DNA of 64,000 bases from Blastococcus sp. HT6-30 (GCF_039729015.1 NZ_CP155792.1:1322001-1386000); one strand, 5' to 3'; counted from the stretch's first letter, positions 1-8,263 are shown. A program made the numbers and translations. The notes: a model not told the origin generated them from the letters alone.

Positions 1-338
1 GTGGCGCCCCGCCGACCGGGGCCCTGCCGCTGGGCCTGCTGGACGCCGCACCGGCGGGGAGGGGTGGGCCGCCGCCGACCGCGGCGGAGGCGGCGCTGGC
101 CGGGGAGCTGCTGCGGCGCACGGCCGGATCGCTCGACTGCCTGGTGCTGGGGCGCGCCGGTGGACCGGTCGGGGCCGGGCAGGTCTCGTGGCTGGCCACC
201 GACGGCGGCTGGGTCGGCCTCCGTCCCCACCCCGGCGGCTCGCCGCGGCGGGTCGTCGACGTGGTGTCGGTGCGGCCGGCCGATCTCGGTACCTGGGTCG
301 CGCCGACGGTGGCGGCGCTCCTGGAAGGCCGGGCGTGA
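1..338 (+). CDS. 3' end of an unrecognised protein gene (5' end outside window)
   Basis: An open frame enters from the left edge in frame 3 and ends at the TGA at 336-338. It reads about 111 residues with no in-window start needed. The visible C-terminal part has a beta-rich stretch (VSWLATDGGWVGLRP, then VVDVVSVRPADL) and ends LLEGRA. Its stop overlaps the GTG start of the following hydrolase gene, so the two are probably translated together. The layout is faintly like the C-terminus of ESX-associated EspG-type proteins, but nothing decisive supports that, so the function is left open. Confidence 0.6.
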   Translation, partial: GAPPTGALPLGLLDAAPAGRGGPPPTAAEAALAGELLRRTAGSLDCLVLGRAGGPVGAGQVSWLATDGGWVGLRPHPGGSPRRVVDVVSVRPADLGTWVAPTVAALLEGRA

Positions 339-1735
339 CCGCACCGGGGATCTCGGTCCGCGGCGGCGCCGGCGGGATCGAGGCCGACCTGGCCGACCTG
401 GTCACCCTCGCCCGCGGCAGCACCGGTCTGGCCGAGGAGCTCGCGAGCGCCAGCGCCCGCTGCCGCCCGGTGCTGGCCGACCCCGACCTGCTGGCCTCCG
501 CCCTGCTCGACCCGGCAGGCGTGGCCCGGTTCGAGGCCGCGCTGCTGGAGGCGCTGGACGGCCCGGACGGGCTCACCGTGCTCGCCGCGCGGTTCGCCGC
601 CCGGGCGGTGGTCCTGCAGGGCGCGGCCGCCGCCTACGAGGCCGCGGACCGCGCACTGGCCGAGCTGGCCGACGCCCTGGAGTGGGCCGCCGGGTTCCTC
701 TGGCCGGTTGCGGCAGGGGCACTGGTCCTCGGCGGCGCCGGCCGGGTCGCAACCAACCCCTTCGGGGTCGCGGCCGACATCGCCGCCGTGCTCGACGACC
801 CCGAGCGCTGGTTGACCGAGCACCCCGGGCTGGTCGATGACGTCATGGGCGCCCTGCCCGGTCTCGGCAGCAGCATGAGCCTGCTGACCGTCGGGCTGAC
901 CGGGCCGTGGCTCGGCGGGGCAGACGTCCGGGTGGCGGCTCGGCGGCTCGGCCGGCTGTGGCCGGACGGGAGCCCGGTGGTCACGCCGTTGCCCGGCGAC
1001 GACTCGGGACCCGCGGTCGTCGCACCGCGGGGCGTGGACGACCTGCTCGGGGCGCTCGAGGTCCGCGCGCTGCGCTCCGGCCCCGAGCACGACACGATCG
1101 CCGTCCGGGTGGTCACCTCCGCCAACGGCAGCACCGCCTACGTCGTCGACATCCCCGGCACCGCCGACTGGAAGGCGCCGCTCGGGCCGGTCAACCCGCA
1201 GACCCACGACCTGGGCACCAACGTTCGGGTGCTCGGCGGCGACGCCACCACCCGTCAGCAGGCGATCGCCGAGGCGCTCCGGCGAGCGGGGGCAGGCCCC
1301 GCCGACCCGGTGATGCTCGTCGGGCACAGCCAGGGCGGCATGGTCGCCGTCCAGGCGGCCGCCGACGCCGGCACGCCGGACTTCGACTTCGACGTGCGCA
1401 GCGTGGTCACCACCGGCTCACCCATCGCGCGGGCGGAGGTGCCGTCGTCGGTGCAGGTGCTGGCGCTGGAGAACGCGCACGACGTCGTTCCGCAGCTGGA
1501 CAGCCGGGACAACGACGACAGCCCGAACGTCACCACGGTCACCTTCGACGGCCAGTACGGCAGCATCGCGGACAACCACGGCATCGGGACGGCGTACCGG
1601 CCGGCCGCCCGCGCCATCGACGCCAGCGACGACCCGTCGCTGGTCGCCTTCCGGGCCGGCGCCGCGCCCTTCCTGGTCGGGCCCGGGGACGAGGCGACGG
1701 TGGTCGCGCACGTCTACGAGATCGGCAGGAGATGA
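335..1735 (+). CDS. alpha/beta-hydrolase (lipase-like) with helical N-terminal region
   Basis: This encodes 466 residues. The GTG start at 335 overlaps the upstream stop; the frame is open further upstream, but that part lies inside the previous gene. Residues 1 to about 150 are Ala/Leu-rich and helical, reminiscent of WXG100-like or spacer regions. The C-terminal half carries the lipase nucleophile motif GHSQGG with Ser332. Likely acid and base residues lie in HDVVPQLD and DNHGIGTAY. No signal peptide or membrane segment is obvious at the chosen start. The stop overlaps a further ATG (ATGA at 1732) that begins a decayed lipoprotein frame. The substrate is unknown; esterase or lipase activity is inferred from the fold only. 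Confidence 0.8.
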   Translation: MTAPGISVRGGAGGIEADLADLVTLARGSTGLAEELASASARCRPVLADPDLLASALLDPAGVARFEAALLEALDGPDGLTVLAARFAARAVVLQGAAAAYEAADRALAELADALEWAAGFLWPVAAGALVLGGAGRVATNPFGVAADIAAVLDDPERWLTEHPGLVDDVMGALPGLGSSMSLLTVGLTGPWLGGADVRVAARRLGRLWPDGSPVVTPLPGDDSGPAVVAPRGVDDLLGALEVRALRSGPEHDTIAVRVVTSANGSTAYVVDIPGTADWKAPLGPVNPQTHDLGTNVRVLGGDATTRQQAIAEALRRAGAGPADPVMLVGHSQGGMVAVQAAADAGTPDFDFDVRSVVTTGSPIARAEVPSSVQVLALENAHDVVPQLDSRDNDDSPNVTTVTFDGQYGSIADNHGIGTAYRPAARAIDASDDPSLVAFRAGAAPFLVGPGDEATVVAHVYEIGRR

Positions 1736-1981
1736 CCCGGCGCCCCGACCCGACCGACGGCCTGCCGCCTCACGGGCGGCGCGGCCGTGCTGGTGCTGGC
1801 GGGCTGCGGGCCCTCCGGGGATCCGGCGGTGCCCATCGAGACGATCGGCATCGGGATCGGGCAGCAGCTCGTCGCCCGTGACGACGTGGTCGAGCCGGCC
1901 AGGGGGGTGCGGTCGCGGTCGACCTGCTCGACGGGGCCCAGCGCGCGCCGCTGGGGGGAAGGGGGACCCCGGCCGCAGTAG
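1732..1981 (+). pseudogene. Frameshifted lipoprotein remnant
   Basis: An ATG overlapping the hydrolase stop (ATGA, 1732-1735) opens a frame that is soon out of register with a good lipobox, VLVLAGC, encoded in the next frame around 1784-1804. After the lipobox a plausible mature part follows (PIETIGIGIGQQLVARDDV). A further shift near 1910-1920 would restore a sensible stretch (VAVDLLDGAQRAPL). Read literally, no single frame gives a complete lipoprotein. The simplest explanation is a decayed gene of the hydrolase operon; base-calling errors in this G/C-rich run are the alternative. The rest of the gap to the tRNA at 2300 shows nothing else recognisable. Confidence 0.45.
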
Positions 1982-2299
1982 TGCTCCGCCGGCGCCTTGG
2001 GCCCCTCGTCCTGGACGGTTCGGCAACTGCGCAGCCTGTGTGCACCAGGGCGTCGGGGCGCGGTCGGCGCGTCGACGGCTCGTCCTCGTCGCCGTGGCGC
2101 CGGGCACGATTCGGGCATCGATGGCGGTGGATCGTCCCGACGAGGCGGAGATCACGGTTCCTGCTGTGTTTGAGGTCGAGGCGGAGCCTCATCCGGCGAG
2201 GCAGGGGGCTGCGCCGACGCGTCCGCCGTCGTGCCACCTCCAGGGCGTGCGGGCGGAAGCGGTGCCACCAAGAGGCGTGAAAGCGCAGGTCACGACCGG

Positions 2300-2373
2300 T
2301 GGGGCGGGTGGGGCTCGAACCCACGACCCAGGGATTATGAGTCCCATGCTCTGACCGGCTGAGCTACCGCCCC
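2300..2373 (-). tRNA. tRNA-Met (CAT anticodon)
   Basis: Read on the minus strand, the sequence folds as a full cloverleaf. The 7-bp acceptor stem is GGGGCGG/CCGCCCC with discriminator A at 2300. It has a D arm with AGCTCAGCCGG, an anticodon stem GGGA/TCCC around the loop CTCATAA (anticodon CAT), and a T arm with GTTCGAGC. CCA is not encoded. The G1-C72 pair argues against an initiator tRNA. Elongator Met is most likely; a lysidine-modified tRNA-Ile2 also reads as CAT and is the alternative. Confidence 0.93.
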
Positions 2374-2452
2374 GGCGCTGACAGCCTGCCAGATCGAGGC
2401 GACGCACCGCTCGGACCCGCCCGTGTCAGGAGGTGCGTCTCGTTACCGGGCT

Positions 2453-2481
2453 GTGACATCTGGCCGATCCGCTTGTACTGT
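2453..2481 (+). promoter_or_regulatory. Candidate housekeeping promoter of the riboswitch-M23 transcript
   Basis: GTGACA at 2453-2458 (5 of 6 matches to TTGACA) is followed by a 17-bp spacer and TACTGT at 2476-2481. This gives a start near 2488, upstream of the riboswitch and clear of the divergent tRNA-Met gene. It is a motif match by eye, consistent with a leader of about 200 nt. Confidence 0.5.
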
Positions 2482-2547
2482 CTGCCGCGGTCCACCTGAC
2501 CTCGCTCCCGAACCCGGGGGCTCGGGCGGACCCCGCCGAACCGTGCG

Positions 2548-2672
2548 GCCGGATGGCCGGATGGACCGGGGACCCATGTTCTCTGGGGTGAATCCCGCCT
2601 GCGCCTCCACGGGCAGGTGGGTAGGGCCACGTTCCGGCCCGAACCCGTCAGCTGACCTGGTAGGCGGACCGA
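2548..2672 (+). promoter_or_regulatory. c-di-AMP riboswitch (ydaO/yuaA class)
   Basis: The leader of the M23 peptidase gene carries the conserved pieces of the ydaO family in order: a GGGGACCC segment near 2569, GGGGTGAATCC at 2585-2595, GGGTAGGGCC around 2619, and the hallmark CCGAACCCGTCAGCTGACC ending near 2658, then GGTAGGCGG. In actinobacteria this class senses cyclic di-AMP and usually represses cell-wall hydrolase and Rpf genes when the ligand is high. The location fits exactly. Boundaries are approximate. Confidence 0.88.
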
Positions 2673-2690
2673 GGAACGGAGACCGTCGCC

Positions 2691-3908
2691 TTGGCGACCT
2701 CGCACGACCAGCACCACCCCACCGTGCCGACCCGCGGGGGCCTCCGCCGCATCGGTCGGGCCGCCACCGCACTGACCGCTCTGCTGGCCCTCTCCCTGCT
2801 GGGGACGACGGCTGCGACGGCCGCACCCGGCGACGCGAAGAGCGAGCACGACCGCGTCGCCCAGGAGGTCGCCTCCATCGAGCAGCGGGTCAAGGACGCC
2901 GAGGCCCGGCTGGAGCAGATGACGCTCCGCGCCGAGGAGGCCAGCGGCGCCGTGCTGCAGGCGGAGGCCGAGCTGGCGACCGCCCAGCAGCACGCCGACG
3001 CCATCGCGGCCGAGCTCGCCGCCGTCCGCGCGGCCGTGGCGCGCACCCAGGGGGACGTCGCGGCACTCGGCCGGGAGGCCTACATGGGCCAGGACGAGAC
3101 GTTCAGCGAGATGGAGATGGTGCTGCACGCCGAGGGCCCCGGAGAGCTGCTCCAGCAGGCCGCCACCCTCGAGCTCCTCGGCGAGGACCGGGCCGAGGTG
3201 CTCGAGGAGCTCCGGGTGGCCGAGGCGCGGGAGGCCCGGCTGGACGAGGAGGCGCGCGCCGCCGTCGCCCAGCGGGATGCGGCCGCGCGCACCGCCCAGG
3301 AGGCCCAGGTGGCCGTCGATGCCCTCCTCGCCGAGGCGCAGGCCGAGTTCGACGCGCTCAGCGCGGAGAAGGCGGCGCTGGACGAGCAGCTGCGCGAGGC
3401 GGAGATCCGGATGCTGAGCATGCAGGGCACCGCCGATCCGGCGGGCACCTGGAACCAGCTGCAGGCCGCCGAGCAGGCCGTCGGCGCGGTCACCGCGACC
3501 GGCGGTGGCACCGGTCTCACCCAGGGCCGGGTCACGTCCTGCTACGGCGCCCGCTGGGGCACCATGCACCTCGGCGTGGACATCGCGGCGTCGATCGGCA
3601 CCCCGATCTTCACGCCGGAGCCGGGCGTCGTCCTGCAGGCGGGGCCGGCCAGCGGGTTCGGTCTCGCGGTCGCCATCCAGCACCACGACGGCGTGATCAC
3701 CGTCTACGGCCACATCAACCAGTTCTTCGTGACTCCGGGCCAGGTCGTGGAGGGCGGTCAGCAGATCGCCGAGGTCGGCAACCGCGGCCAGTCCACCGGG
3801 CCGCACCTGCACTTCGAGGTGCACCGCGGGGGCCTCTACGCCGACCGGACCAACCCGGTGCCGTGGCTGGCCCAGCGCGGCATCTCCCTCGGCGGCAGCT
3901 GCGGCTGA
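2691..3908 (+). CDS. Secreted M23-family peptidoglycan endopeptidase with coiled coil
   Basis: This encodes 405 residues with a TTG start at 2691, preceded by a GGAGA element. An Arg-rich N-terminus and a hydrophobic stretch ending TAATAAPG form a signal peptide. Residues from about 50 to 255 are a long Glu/Ala/Gln-rich coiled coil, as in EnvC/RipB-like regulators. The C-terminal LytM domain (about 280-390) keeps the zinc-site motifs HLGVDIA and GPHLHFEVH, so it should be an active D,D- or cross-link endopeptidase acting outside the membrane. A c-di-AMP riboswitch lies directly upstream, linking its expression to cell-wall and osmotic state. Confidence 0.93.
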   Translation: MATSHDQHHPTVPTRGGLRRIGRAATALTALLALSLLGTTAATAAPGDAKSEHDRVAQEVASIEQRVKDAEARLEQMTLRAEEASGAVLQAEAELATAQQHADAIAAELAAVRAAVARTQGDVAALGREAYMGQDETFSEMEMVLHAEGPGELLQQAATLELLGEDRAEVLEELRVAEAREARLDEEARAAVAQRDAAARTAQEAQVAVDALLAEAQAEFDALSAEKAALDEQLREAEIRMLSMQGTADPAGTWNQLQAAEQAVGAVTATGGGTGLTQGRVTSCYGARWGTMHLGVDIAASIGTPIFTPEPGVVLQAGPASGFGLAVAIQHHDGVITVYGHINQFFVTPGQVVEGGQQIAEVGNRGQSTGPHLHFEVHRGGLYADRTNPVPWLAQRGISLGGSCG

Positions 3909-3957
3909 TCCGGCTCGTCCGCATCGGCCGCACGGCGTCGTCGTCCAGGATGGTGCC

Positions 3958-5133
3958 GTGCGGACGACGGCGGGGGAGGGCACCTGGCTGCGCGCCGGGC
4001 TGCTCGTCGCGCTGCTGCTCGCGGGGGTGGTCGTGGCCCTCGTCGTCGACCTCCCCGGCCGGACCACGGTGCGCGGCTGGATCGAGCACGGGGACGCGCG
4101 CACCTGGGTGCTGCTGATCGCCGGCCAGGCGGCGGTGCTGCTGGCGCCGGTGCCGCGTTCGCTGGTCGCCGCGCTGGCCGGAGCCGTCCTCGGCTTTGGC
4201 CTCGGGGTGGCCGTGGTGCTCACCGGCTCGCTGCTGGCGGCCCTGGTCGCCTTCGCACTCGCGCGCGGGCTGGGCCGGCCGGCCGCCGAGCGGCTGGCGG
4301 GCCCGCGGGTGAGGAGCGCCGACCGGCTGTTCACCGACCGGGGCTTCGTCGCCGTGCTGGCGGGCCGGCTGATCCCGATGATGCCGTTCGTCGTGGTCAA
4401 CTACGCCGCCGGCCTCAGCGGCGTCCGGCCGCGGACCTACGTGGCCGCCACCGCGGTCGGGCTGGTGCCCGGCACGGTGGTCCAGGTGGGCGTCGGCGCC
4501 TCGGCGGGTGCCGTTGCCGCGTGGGTGGGCACGCCGTCGGCCCTGCCGGTCGTCGCTGTCGTGGTCGTGCTGGTCCTCGGCGTCGCCGCCGCCTGGCACC
4601 GGTGGCGGCGACGCCGGGCGGAGCCAGGAGCGGATCTAGCCGCGCCCGAACAACCGGCCCAGCAGCCCCCCGGCGCCGCCCACGGTGCGCGCCGCGAGCT
4701 GCAGGATCGGCCCGCCGGGGATGCCCGGCACCTTCTGGACGATGGGCGCGAGCTGCAGCAGCCCGCCGACGTCGTGCACCTTGAGCGCGCGGCGGGCCAC
4801 AGCCGGAACCGGGTTGACCCGGCCGGAGGCGGCATCGAGAAGCAGGTCGGCCGCGGCCTCGACGGCCGGCCCGTCGACGACGCCGGCCGGCAGGCGGCGC
4901 ACCTGCCAGCCGCCTCCGTGCGCGGTGAACCCCCAGCCCCCGTCCGGCGTGACGAGGCTGACGCGCCCGAAGATGCCGGTCGAGGCGGCCAGCGCGCCGG
5001 TGACGTCGGTCAGCGCCGCCAGGCCGGACTGCAGGACGGCCGCCGACGGCGGCTCGGCCCCGCACGAGACGAGATCCAGTCCGTGGACGGCGAGCTCGTA
5101 GGCCTGGCCGAGCACGACGCTCAGCAGCGGTAG
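3958..5133 (+). CDS. VTT (TVP38/TMEM64, DedA-like) membrane protein; true end probably near 4639
   Basis: GTG start at 3958. The first 225 or so residues form a normal VTT-domain protein: several hydrophobic segments, the GAVLGFGLGVAVVLTGS glycine-rich re-entrant region and GRLIPMMPFVVVNYAAGL, typical of the SNARE-associated/DedA family of lipid scramblase-like proteins. After the basic tail RWRRRRAE the literal frame runs on for about 165 residues that are simply the antisense of the convergent DinB-like gene. Shifting the frame by one base would end the protein at the TAG at 4637-4639, which overlaps the neighbour's stop. The extension is therefore suspect: a frameshift, a lost stop or a base error. 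Confidence 0.65.
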   Translation: MRTTAGEGTWLRAGLLVALLLAGVVVALVVDLPGRTTVRGWIEHGDARTWVLLIAGQAAVLLAPVPRSLVAALAGAVLGFGLGVAVVLTGSLLAALVAFALARGLGRPAAERLAGPRVRSADRLFTDRGFVAVLAGRLIPMMPFVVVNYAAGLSGVRPRTYVAATAVGLVPGTVVQVGVGASAGAVAAWVGTPSALPVVAVVVVLVLGVAAAWHRWRRRRAEPGADLAAPEQPAQQPPGAAHGARRELQDRPAGDARHLLDDGRELQQPADVVHLERAAGHSRNRVDPAGGGIEKQVGRGLDGRPVDDAGRQAAHLPAASVRGEPPAPVRRDEADAPEDAGRGGQRAGDVGQRRQAGLQDGRRRRLGPARDEIQSVDGELVGLAEHDAQQR

Positions 5134-5511
5134 CCGGCCCACGACGGAGACCGCCGGTGCGGCGTCGAGCTCCACGGGCTCGTCGGCCAGGTAGCGCGCG
5201 GTCGCTTCGCGGTTGCGGCGCAGCGCGGCCAGCACCTCCTCGCGGGAGGCGTCGCGGTGCGCGGCCGTGACCCGGGCGTTCACCGCGTCGGGGTCCGGTG
5301 GCGTTCCCGGCCCACCGGCCCGCGCAGAGGTGATGAGGTCGTGCAGCGCGGCGTGGTCCTCCCAGCAGCCCAGGTGCACGCAGATCTCGTGCGCCCGCCA
5401 ACCGGGCAGGCGCGACGGGCGGTCGAGGTCGATCGACGCGGCCTGCGCCAGGAAGGCGTCCCACGCGCCGAGCACCATGCCGGCGACCTCGTCACGATCG
5501 GCCTCGGCCAT
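4636..5511 (-). CDS. Mycothiol-dependent maleylpyruvate isomerase/DinB-like protein (TIGR03083 type)
   Basis: This encodes 291 residues from the ATG at 5511; a GTG six codons upstream is the alternative start. The N-terminal DinB four-helix part has the family hallmarks RLPGWRAHEICVHLG, where the His residues line the metal site, and a later LAVHGLDL helix containing a further His. The C-terminal half is a mixed SCP2-like domain (GWGFTAHGGGWQVRR). Such actinobacterial proteins are thiol-dependent (mycothiol) transferases or isomerases, mostly of unknown substrate. The gene converges on the VTT gene, with stop codons sharing the CTAG at 4636-4639. Confidence 0.8.
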   Translation of the reverse strand: MAEADRDEVAGMVLGAWDAFLAQAASIDLDRPSRLPGWRAHEICVHLGCWEDHAALHDLITSARAGGPGTPPDPDAVNARVTAAHRDASREEVLAALRRNREATARYLADEPVELDAAPAVSVVGRLPLLSVVLGQAYELAVHGLDLVSCGAEPPSAAVLQSGLAALTDVTGALAASTGIFGRVSLVTPDGGWGFTAHGGGWQVRRLPAGVVDGPAVEAAADLLLDAASGRVNPVPAVARRALKVHDVGGLLQLAPIVQKVPGIPGGPILQLAARTVGGAGGLLGRLFGRG

Positions 5512-5529
5512 CCCCTGGTGTCCGCCCAC

Positions 5530-6059
5530 GTCAGGCCCTTACCCGGGGCTCCGCCGTGCCAGGCATGGGAACGGCGGCGCCGTCCCGCTCGGGAACGGGC
5601 CCAGCCGCCACCACCCCGGCCTGCTCGGTCCTGGGTCCTGCAGCGGACGCACGCCTCGTGGCTCGACGACCACAACTAGTAATCACCGCCAGACGGTGCT
5701 CGCGCCTGCAACCCCGGCGCCACATGACTCTCCGTGAACGGATCTCGGAGTCCTAGCCCGGTGGCGTCTCCGCTCCTCGCGCCGGACCGTCGGCCGAGGG
5801 TGGGAGCCTGTGAATAGCCTGGAGTGGCTGGACGTCGCCCGGTGGGCGTGGTAGTGGCGGGCTGACCAGCGACAAGGCGCCGACGCCGGAATCACCGACC
5901 ACTTTCGCCCCATCAGTCGCACCCGGGCTGGCGCGATGGGGTCACCATCGTGCAAACTTGTTCCGGGAGCCCTGCTCCGCCACTGCCGATAACGGCGCGT
6001 CACCGAATCGATGGGTCCGTAGGGGAAGACGAGACCGATCGAGTCGATGGAGGTGCCCC
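5530..6059. other. Intergenic region without a supported gene
   Basis: About 530 bp separate the DinB-like gene from the DUF3145 gene. Base composition is less extreme than in the neighbours and short frames look like noise. A weak hairpin (CCCCATC ... GATGGGG, near 5911-5941) and a run with AAACTTGTTCC near 5955 are the only structures seen. The region presumably holds the promoters of both flanking genes. Confidence 0.5.
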
Positions 6060-6560
6060 GTGCAGCGACGGTCAACCCAGGGTGTCGTCTTCGTGCACGC
6101 GTGCCCGAAGGCGCTCTGCCAGCACGTCGAGTGGGCGCTGGAACGCGTCGTCGGCGCGCCGGTCTCCCTGTCGTGGGCTGAGCAGCCCGCAGCGCACGGT
6201 TCCTACCGTGCTGAAGTGGCGTGGACAGGTTCGCCCGGTACCGGGGCCAAGCTCGTCGCTGCGCTGCGCGCGTGGCCGATGCTGCGCTTCGAGGTCACCG
6301 AGGAGGCCAGCCACGGCAACGATGGCGAGCGCATGTCCTACGTCCCCGGGCACGGGGTCTTCCGGGCTCCGACCAGCGCCAACGGCGACCTCATCGTCAC
6401 CGAGCAGCAGCTGCGCCACCTGGCCGCCACCGCGACGTCGATCGAGGCGTTCCGCCACGGTGTCGACCAGCTGCTGGGCGCGGCCTGGGACGCCGATCTC
6501 GAGGTCTACCGGCACGCCGGCGACGGCAGCCCGGTGACCTGGCTCCACCAGGTCGTCTGA
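6060..6560 (+). CDS. DUF3145 family protein
   Basis: This encodes 166 residues. The GTG start at 6060 is chosen because GGAGGTG lies 8 nt upstream and the family begins here (RSTQGVVFVHACPKALC). Motifs typical of DUF3145 are visible: HVEWALERVVGAPVSLSW, then GSYRAEVAWTGSPGTGAKL, then RFEVTEEAS and DGERMSYVPGHGVF. The family is confined to actinobacteria and is habitually found beside the type II fatty-acid operon, as here, but has no established function. The gene faces the accD6 operon tail and two hairpins separate them. Confidence 0.92.
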   Translation: MQRRSTQGVVFVHACPKALCQHVEWALERVVGAPVSLSWAEQPAAHGSYRAEVAWTGSPGTGAKLVAALRAWPMLRFEVTEEASHGNDGERMSYVPGHGVFRAPTSANGDLIVTEQQLRHLAATATSIEAFRHGVDQLLGAAWDADLEVYRHAGDGSPVTWLHQVV

Positions 6561-6564
6561 GAGG

Positions 6565-6597
6565 GACCCCCGCCGCTCGCACGGGCGCGGCGGGGTC
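6565..6597 (+). terminator. Hairpin terminator after the DUF3145 gene
   Basis: A GC-rich stem of 9 bp (CCCCGCCGC with GCGGCGGGG), extended by GA/TC around one bulged C, begins 5 nt after the stop. There is no T run, which is usual in this group. Confidence 0.55.
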
Positions 6598-6660
6598 GTC
6601 GGGTAACAACTCCGCTACGACACTCCCGGCCTGACCGGGACGGCGTCGTAGCCTGGGGCC

Positions 6661-6701
6661 GGTCGTCCGGGCGCCGTCGGGGAAGCGGCGCCCGGACGAC
6701 C
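6661..6701 (-). terminator. Strong terminator hairpin at the end of the fatty-acid operon
   Basis: A perfect 16-bp inverted repeat (6661-6676 with 6686-6701) encloses a 9-nt loop. It lies about 75 nt beyond the accD6 stop, between convergent genes, so it could act on both strands. Confidence 0.7.
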
Positions 6702-6773
6702 CACCACGTCTCCGCGGCTCGAACGCGGAGGCAGGGCCGCTGACGCGGGCACCCCGGCGCCCCGCGGCGGAGA

Positions 6774-8186
6774 TCAGAGCGGGATGTTCCCGTGGGCCCC
6801 GCGACCGAGCGGCGCGGCCGCGAGCGCCTCGATCAGCCGCCTGCGCGTCTGCGCCGGCTCCACCACCTCGTCGACGACCCCGATCTGCAGCGCCCGGTTC
6901 ACCCCGCCGGCGATGCGCTCGTGCTCCTCGGCGAGCTGAGCGTGCAGCTCCTCGCGCTCGCCCGGCGGGACCGCGGCCAGCTTCTTGCGGTGCAGGATGC
7001 CGACGGCCGCCTTCGCGCCCATGACGGCGACCTCGGCGCCCGGCCAGGCGAAGACCGCGGTGGCGCCCAGCGACCGGGAGTTCATCGCGATGTAGGCCCC
7101 GCCGTAGGACTTCCGGGTCACCAGCGTCACCCGCGGGACGACGGCCTCGGCGAAGGCGTGCAGCAGCTTCGCCCCGCGGCGCACGACGCCGTCCCACTCC
7201 TGGCCCACGCCGGGCAGGTAGCCGGGGACGTCGACCAGCACCACCAGCGGGACGCCGAAGGCGTCACACATCCGGACGAACCGGGCCGCCTTCTCGGCCG
7301 ACGCGGAGTCCAGGCAGCCGCCCAGGCGCAGCGGGTTGTTGGCGATCACGCCGACCGTGCGCCCGGCCAGCCGGCCGAGGGCGGTGACGACGTTGGGCGC
7401 GAACCGTGGGTGCAGTTCCAGGCCCGGCCCGTCCAGGACCGACGACACCAGGGGCTTCACGTCGTAGGCCCGGTTGGTCTGCTCGGGCAGCAGCGCCCCG
7501 AGGTCGGCGGCCGCTTCGCCCCCGGCGGACCCGAAGGTGCCCTGGGCGGCGAGCAGGTCGACGGCGAGGCGGGCGGTCTCCAGCGCGGCCGGCTCGGAGT
7601 CGGTGACGACGTGCACGACCCCGCTGCGCCGGCCGTGGGTGTCCGGGCCGCCGAGGCTCTCCATGTCCACGTTCTCGCCGGTGACCGAACGCACCACCTC
7701 GGGGCCCGTGACGAACACCCGGCCGGCGGGCCCCATGATCACCAGGTCGGTGAGGGCCGGTCCGTACGCCGCGCCACCGGCGGCGGGGCCGAGCACCACC
7801 GAGATCTGCGGGATGCGCCCGGAGGCCCGCACCATGGCCGCGAACACCTCGCCGACGGCGTGCAGCGCGGTCACCCCCTCGGCCAGCCGGGCCCCGCCGG
7901 AGTGCCAGATGCCGATCACGGGAACCCGCTCGCGCAGCGCAGCGTCGATCGCGTCGACGATGTGCCGGCAGCCGTCGACCCCCATCGCGCCCCCCATCAC
8001 GGTGGCGTCGGTGCAGAAGGCGATGGCCGGGCTGCCGGACACCGTGCCGCGGGCCGCCAGCGCCCCGGAGGTGTCCCGGGCGCCGAGCTGCTGCATCGAC
8101 CCGTCGTCGAAGAAGCGTCGCAGCCGGTCCTCGGGGTCGCGCGGGTCGGGGCTGGTCACGGCGGGCGCCGCCTGGACTGTCGTCAC
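6774..8186 (-). CDS. accD6: Acyl-CoA carboxylase carboxyltransferase beta subunit
   Basis: This encodes 470 residues from a GTG start. It is the carboxyltransferase subunit that moves CO2 from biotin to acetyl- or propionyl-CoA to make malonyl- or methylmalonyl-CoA. Crotonase-fold hallmarks are present: GGARLAEGVTALH, then GPAAGGAAYGPALTD in the first half, and DVPGYLPGVGQEW then RKSYGGAYIAMNS in the second. These correspond to the two oxyanion-hole regions. It is the last gene of the minus-strand operon fabD-fabH-acpP-fabF-accD6, matching mycobacterial accD6, which supplies extender units to FAS II. The biotinylated alpha subunit is not in this window. Confidence 0.95.
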   Translation of the reverse strand: MTTVQAAPAVTSPDPRDPEDRLRRFFDDGSMQQLGARDTSGALAARGTVSGSPAIAFCTDATVMGGAMGVDGCRHIVDAIDAALRERVPVIGIWHSGGARLAEGVTALHAVGEVFAAMVRASGRIPQISVVLGPAAGGAAYGPALTDLVIMGPAGRVFVTGPEVVRSVTGENVDMESLGGPDTHGRRSGVVHVVTDSEPAALETARLAVDLLAAQGTFGSAGGEAAADLGALLPEQTNRAYDVKPLVSSVLDGPGLELHPRFAPNVVTALGRLAGRTVGVIANNPLRLGGCLDSASAEKAARFVRMCDAFGVPLVVLVDVPGYLPGVGQEWDGVVRRGAKLLHAFAEAVVPRVTLVTRKSYGGAYIAMNSRSLGATAVFAWPGAEVAVMGAKAAVGILHRKKLAAVPPGEREELHAQLAEEHERIAGGVNRALQIGVVDEVVEPAQTRRRLIEALAAAPLGRGAHGNIPL

Positions 8187-8205
8187 GGGTACCTCCGGGT
8201 CGTGT

Positions 8206-8258
8206 GGCCCCGTCCGGAGGCTCTCCCCGAGCCTGCGAGGGGTGAGCGGGACGGGGTC
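8206..8258 (-). other. Intercistronic stem-loop between fabF and accD6
   Basis: GGCCCCGTCC (8206-8215) pairs with GGACGGGGTC (8249-8258) with one G-T pair, and an inner stem (CTCTCCCC with GGGGTGAG) extends it. It fills most of the 77-bp gap, so it may act as a partial terminator or RNA-processing element. Confidence 0.5.
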
Positions 8259-8263
8259 CGTCT

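Noticed and set aside
188-1735. Longer start for the lipase-like gene (from 188)
   Set aside because: The extra 49 codons lie within the preceding gene and read as an Arg/Pro-rich shadow. The GTG at 335 overlaps the upstream stop in the usual way.
907-1881. A 324-codon Arg/Gly-rich frame on the plus strand
   Set aside because: It is the off-frame reading of the hydrolase gene, with the Arg/Gly/Pro composition typical of shadow frames in G+C-rich DNA.
2300-2373. Initiator tRNA-fMet
   Set aside because: The acceptor stem starts with a G-C pair, whereas initiators have a mismatch there. The CAT anticodon is therefore elongator Met, or possibly Ile2.
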